A DNA stretch of 64,000 nucleotides, taken from contig QLIY01000378.1 in the NCBI GenBank assembly GCA_003260075.1, positions 63,704 through 127,703 of the forward strand. Direction: 5' to 3'. The notes below the pieces were generated by a model, which saw only the letters and a list, made by a program, of their open reading frames with translations, searched no databases and had not been told where the DNA came from. Source of the stretch: Phallusia mammillata (lineage: Eukaryota > Chordata > Ascidiacea > Phlebobranchia > Ascidiidae). The position numbers and the translations under genes are program-made. Positions 60,899 through 64,000 of the stretch are shown here, piece after piece. Each line of letters begins with the position of its first letter. Position 1 is the stretch's first letter.

Positions 60899-62190
60899 TA
60901 TCCACGGTGGCCGCCAGCGGTTTTGAAAAACCCATGGTGACGGCAGCACCCAGCCACCGCCTATCTCGGCGCCAATGTACCGTACATACATAAAACCTAC
61001 ACTCATGATTATTGTGTGTAGTTCAGTCAACCTTTAGCCTACACTCTCCCAAGTGTTTTTATTTGTTTGCTCTGTCTAACTTTATTTATTATCGTCAACG
61101 CAATATAATCAAAACCTATTTATAAACGTGACCCAGAACGCAAATAACGTTTGTTTTGTTGACTGACGTTCAACAAACTGTTCGATTCACAGGTCGATCG
61201 CGGTCATGAACAAAGCTATCAAGTTTATAGAGCTCTTCTGGTTGCCAACTTGATATTATACCTGCCAGGTGTTACCTGGCAGCAATAGCTCATATCTTGA
61301 AAAGTTCTGCTATGCTAACTTTGTGCAGAATATCTTCTCTTTTTCCTACCTTCTTTATATTTAAATTTGTTTTTACTCCTTTTGATTTACCTGTTCAGTA
61401 ACATCCAAATCTGCAAGTTCGGGTAACACCTGAATCTAACTAAACAAAATAGGTCCATTCAGTCATTTGGCGACAATTTGCAGATGAATGTCTTTACTTT
61501 ATTTGGCAGTTAAAACAGAAAAGAGTTTCATTTCTAATTTTTTGTAGGCCCACTTTACGCTTTAAGCAGAACCATGTGTTTGTTTAGTTAAGTATAATGT
61601 TGTGGACAATTCTTAATAGTAGGTGGTGGAGTGTACTCAAAGTCAAGATAAAAGGAAAACAAATCCAACTTTAGTACATTTGTCTTACATTTTCTACTTC
61701 AAAGCCACTCTTTTTTAGAGTTCGGTAATTATCATTATCTATCTACATAGTCACAGGTCAGAGGTGATTGTTTGGGCAAAATCTTTATTTATGCAGCATG
61801 CTCGTGTCTGTGATATAACTTGTCGTGGGTATAGCCTACTGGTAAACTGAAATTTTGTTCTGATAAAAGAATTTTTGCGAAAACCACGAAAATTTTTACA
61901 TACTAAAGAGCTTCAACGCCAATTTGATGAGCAAATTGTTAAAATTCAAATATATACTTTATTTAGTTTGGTCAATCAAATTATGGCGTCCATGGGGCTT
62001 ATCGCGTTCCGGTTGGTTGAACAACATGTCTTTTATAGAGACTTTGAACTTGATGAGTGCATACCGACACAAAACCTACATGCACAATGGCAGTGTGTTT
62101 ATTTAAATATACTTCGGCCCATTGGCGCCCAGTAGGCGACGGCGGTGGCCCGACTTTGGGTATTTAAACTACGGGGCCGGCCACCGTACA
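60899..62190. mobile_element. Possible DNA element with diverged inverted ends
   Basis: GGTGGCCG, CCACCGCC and GGCGCCAATG occur in that order near 60904-60976 and in inverted order near 62190-62115. This suggests a terminal inverted repeat pair about 1.3 kb apart. No transposase is recognised inside. A short palindrome (CTGCCAGGTGTTACCTGGCAG) is at about 61262-61282. Confidence 0.35.
61550..61720 (-). pseudogene. Remnant of sulfotransferase-like intron 1 / exon 1
   Basis: Matches in order the intron and 3' exon region of the gene at 58760-59010 (plus-strand TTTACGC, GTTTGTTTAGT, TCTACTTTGAAACC versus TCTACTTCAAAGCC). No open frame remains. Confidence 0.5.
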
Positions 62191-62363
62191 CATTTCGGGT
62201 TGTTTGTGGCATTCATGTACGAAAAGTGGTCAAATCGAAAATATATCTACAAAAATTTTATCTTTGAAATACATTACTGCCAATGTCGCATTTAACGTTT
62301 TAACTCTTTACGGTCTTATCAGTAAATGTTGCAGAAGGTGAATAAAGAAAGAAAGACATTAAA

Positions 62364-62443
62364 ATGAAAATAATAGTAACAGGGCTGCCAAAAACTGGCA
62401 CAAAATCAATAAATGCAGCCTTGACTCTGTTTGGATATGAGGT

Positions 62444-62444
<1 letters not shown>
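62364..62444 (+). pseudogene. Sulfotransferase-like 5' end cut by a C tract
   Basis: ATG followed by 27 codons (MKIIVTGLPKTGTKSINAAL..GYEV) matches the start of the gene at 59144 on the opposite strand. The frame then runs into 91 C and no further homology follows. The P-loop is intact and the rest of the exon is absent. Confidence 0.75.

Positions 62445-62535
<91 letters not shown>
62445..62535 (+). repeat. Poly-C tract, 91 nt
   Basis: The longest C run in the window. It directly ends the coding homology of the truncated sulfotransferase-like copy. Confidence 0.95.
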
Positions 62536-62536
<1 letters not shown>

Positions 62537-64000
62537 CGTCAGGGAGAAATGTTAAAATGTACTTAAAAGTCAGGAATTTAATAAAAATTATATATATACT
62601 ATGAAATTAATGTACCAACAGAGAAAGTTTCCAGTAGTTAGCTACAACCGCGTCTATGCCGTGAAACGTAAAAAGGTAAACTGGCGGCGCGCAGGTTAAC
62701 GCACAAGGTTACTGTTTGATGTGTGTGCGCACGTAACAATACCTGTTTGTTAACTGGTTGTCTGACAATACGCGTTAAATACACAAATAAAAATCTGCGT
62801 CTCAAGAAAACACAGCATTCGATGCTCCCAGTGTCTTTTTACTGTGTAAATATGGTCTAAATGGTTTTTAGAGTGGTACAGGTTGGCAACCCCTGATATA
62901 TGTGCTTATTGTTTCGAGGATAGTAAGAGTAGTGAGCTTAGCCTAATAACCTTACTAAACAGAAGCCTACGCAGAAAGACAAGGATCAGAGTATCGTATC
63001 TAACGTTTTCTTCTGAATATTCTAATTTTTTTCCGGAATAGAAGTGTTTTGAGGTCCGCGGTCCTTTAGGGGTCCGTGAGGCAATTTTGCGGGACGACCG
63101 CGAAAAGGTGGAAGTAATTCTATATTCTTATTTAGCGTCAGTTTGTGCATCTGAATAAGTTTAAATCAAAGTAAAAGTGAGAATCGACCGTCTCCTTTGC
63201 TAAATATGCAATTGTTCGCGCACAATTGTAATGATTTTTCTCTTGTCAGTGATGCCAGACTTGGATCATGGTTATGCGCAATTTTGTATAACTAGCTAAA
63301 ATCCAGCAATCAACTTTCGTTTTTCTGAAATACACATGCAGGCTTAAGGACCGCGACCCGCGAGCCCTCGAAATAATGGCAAAGGGACCGTTTAGACTAG
63401 AAAAAATAACAAAAAGTTTAAGAACCACGCAACCGAGAAAAAGTTTGTCAGGGATTGTGTATCATAAAATATGGCAACCCTAATCTAGAACTGTATTGTT
63501 TATAACTTTTTGTTCTGTTATGTGTGGATAATAATGTTGTTTATCACTTTACAATAATACAATTGGGTTTTGGTTATCTTTTACTAAATAAAACTAGCTT
63601 ACCCAACCCTAACCACAATTATAGCGGGATCACCGACCCTAACTTGGTAAATACCAGGTCACCCTGCACTAACGGCTTACCGCTAAAGCCAAAGTGGAGA
63701 TGGTCACACCGAACAGGGCCTCAACTAAAACAAGTTTAATAAAATACACAAAGGCGATAACATCAGCTTACGACCAAGCGCCTTTCACGTTTCAATACGA
63801 TACAATACCAAATCACCACGCTACCACGTTTTTCCACTGCACTCACAACACGAGGCCCAAGCGAGAACTGCCCCAAAACGAAAAAGAAACATGGCAGTCA
63901 CAAAGTCACGTGATCTGAACACCCAATTACAACGCACAAGCGCAACACGTCGATATCTAAATCATTGGTGCGAGACGGCAATTGATTAAGGAAGTGAATG
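62536..64000. other. No gene seen
   Basis: No supported exon. It holds a diverged hAT MITE relative at 63045-63430. The last 600 bp are less AT-rich and unassigned. Confidence 0.55.
63045..63430. mobile_element. Diverged copy of the 32789 hAT MITE
   Basis: Shares GGTCCGCGGTCC, GTCCGTGAGGCAATTTT, GACCGCGAAAAGG, AAGGACCGCGACCC and the end AAGAACCACG with 32789-33211. Left terminus and target duplication are lost. Confidence 0.8.

Noticed and set aside
61875-62135. An 86-codon frame starting MRKPRKFLHTKELQ
   Set aside because: No domain recognised and no in-phase exons. It may be part of the possible element at 60899-62190, but I cannot support a gene.

Overview
This is AT-rich, intron-dense animal nuclear DNA. 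The best fit is a solitary ascidian (Ciona-like tunicate). That is an inference from the short introns with GT..AG borders, the chordate-type NOX2 and PRSS16-like genes, the compact spacing, and the hAT/pogo MITEs and tRNA-type SINE. Species cannot be fixed from the sequence alone. | Layout. 1-14066 (+): 3' part of a NYN-domain ribonuclease gene of the N4BP1/KHNYN/ZC3H12 group, 11 exons in register. 14067-17648: no gene, repeats only. 17649-19490 (+): small secreted Cys-containing protein, unrecognised. 20743-21733 (+): two-exon reading frame of unknown family. 23553-29180 (-): type I membrane LRR-Ig protein with a QPQRQQ-repeat N terminus, 11 exons. 29743-33432 (-) and 34358-35870 (-): two paralogous secreted ShK / helical stalk / LCCL proteins. 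37003-38472 (-): intronless mitochondrial D-lactate dehydrogenase (LDHD-like). 39260-46756 (+): complete NOX2-type NADPH oxidase, 13 exons, head to head with LDHD. 48856-56144 (+): S28 serine protease (PRSS16-like) with E-boxes in a duplicated promoter. 57554-59144 (-): P-loop sulfotransferase-like gene, followed by three decayed or truncated copies up to 62.5 kb. | Two kinds of mobile DNA are clear: hAT-type MITEs, three with perfect 8-bp target duplications, and pogo/Tigger-like MITEs with TA targets. | The most unusual feature is a set of 29 pure cytosine runs, all C on the + strand and none G. Twenty-three are short (mostly 10-14 nt) and nearly all sit exactly at the joint of a local duplication of about 35-530 bp. 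Six are 56-91 nt long and do not. Some joints cut into exons of the protease, the NADPH oxidase and the secreted peptide gene. Two single-N joints (28397, 39844) have the same flanking-duplicate structure and are almost certainly assembly overlaps. The C-run joints may therefore be assembly or gap-fill products. The alternative is a real, undescribed duplication process that leaves a C tract. The sequence cannot decide between them.
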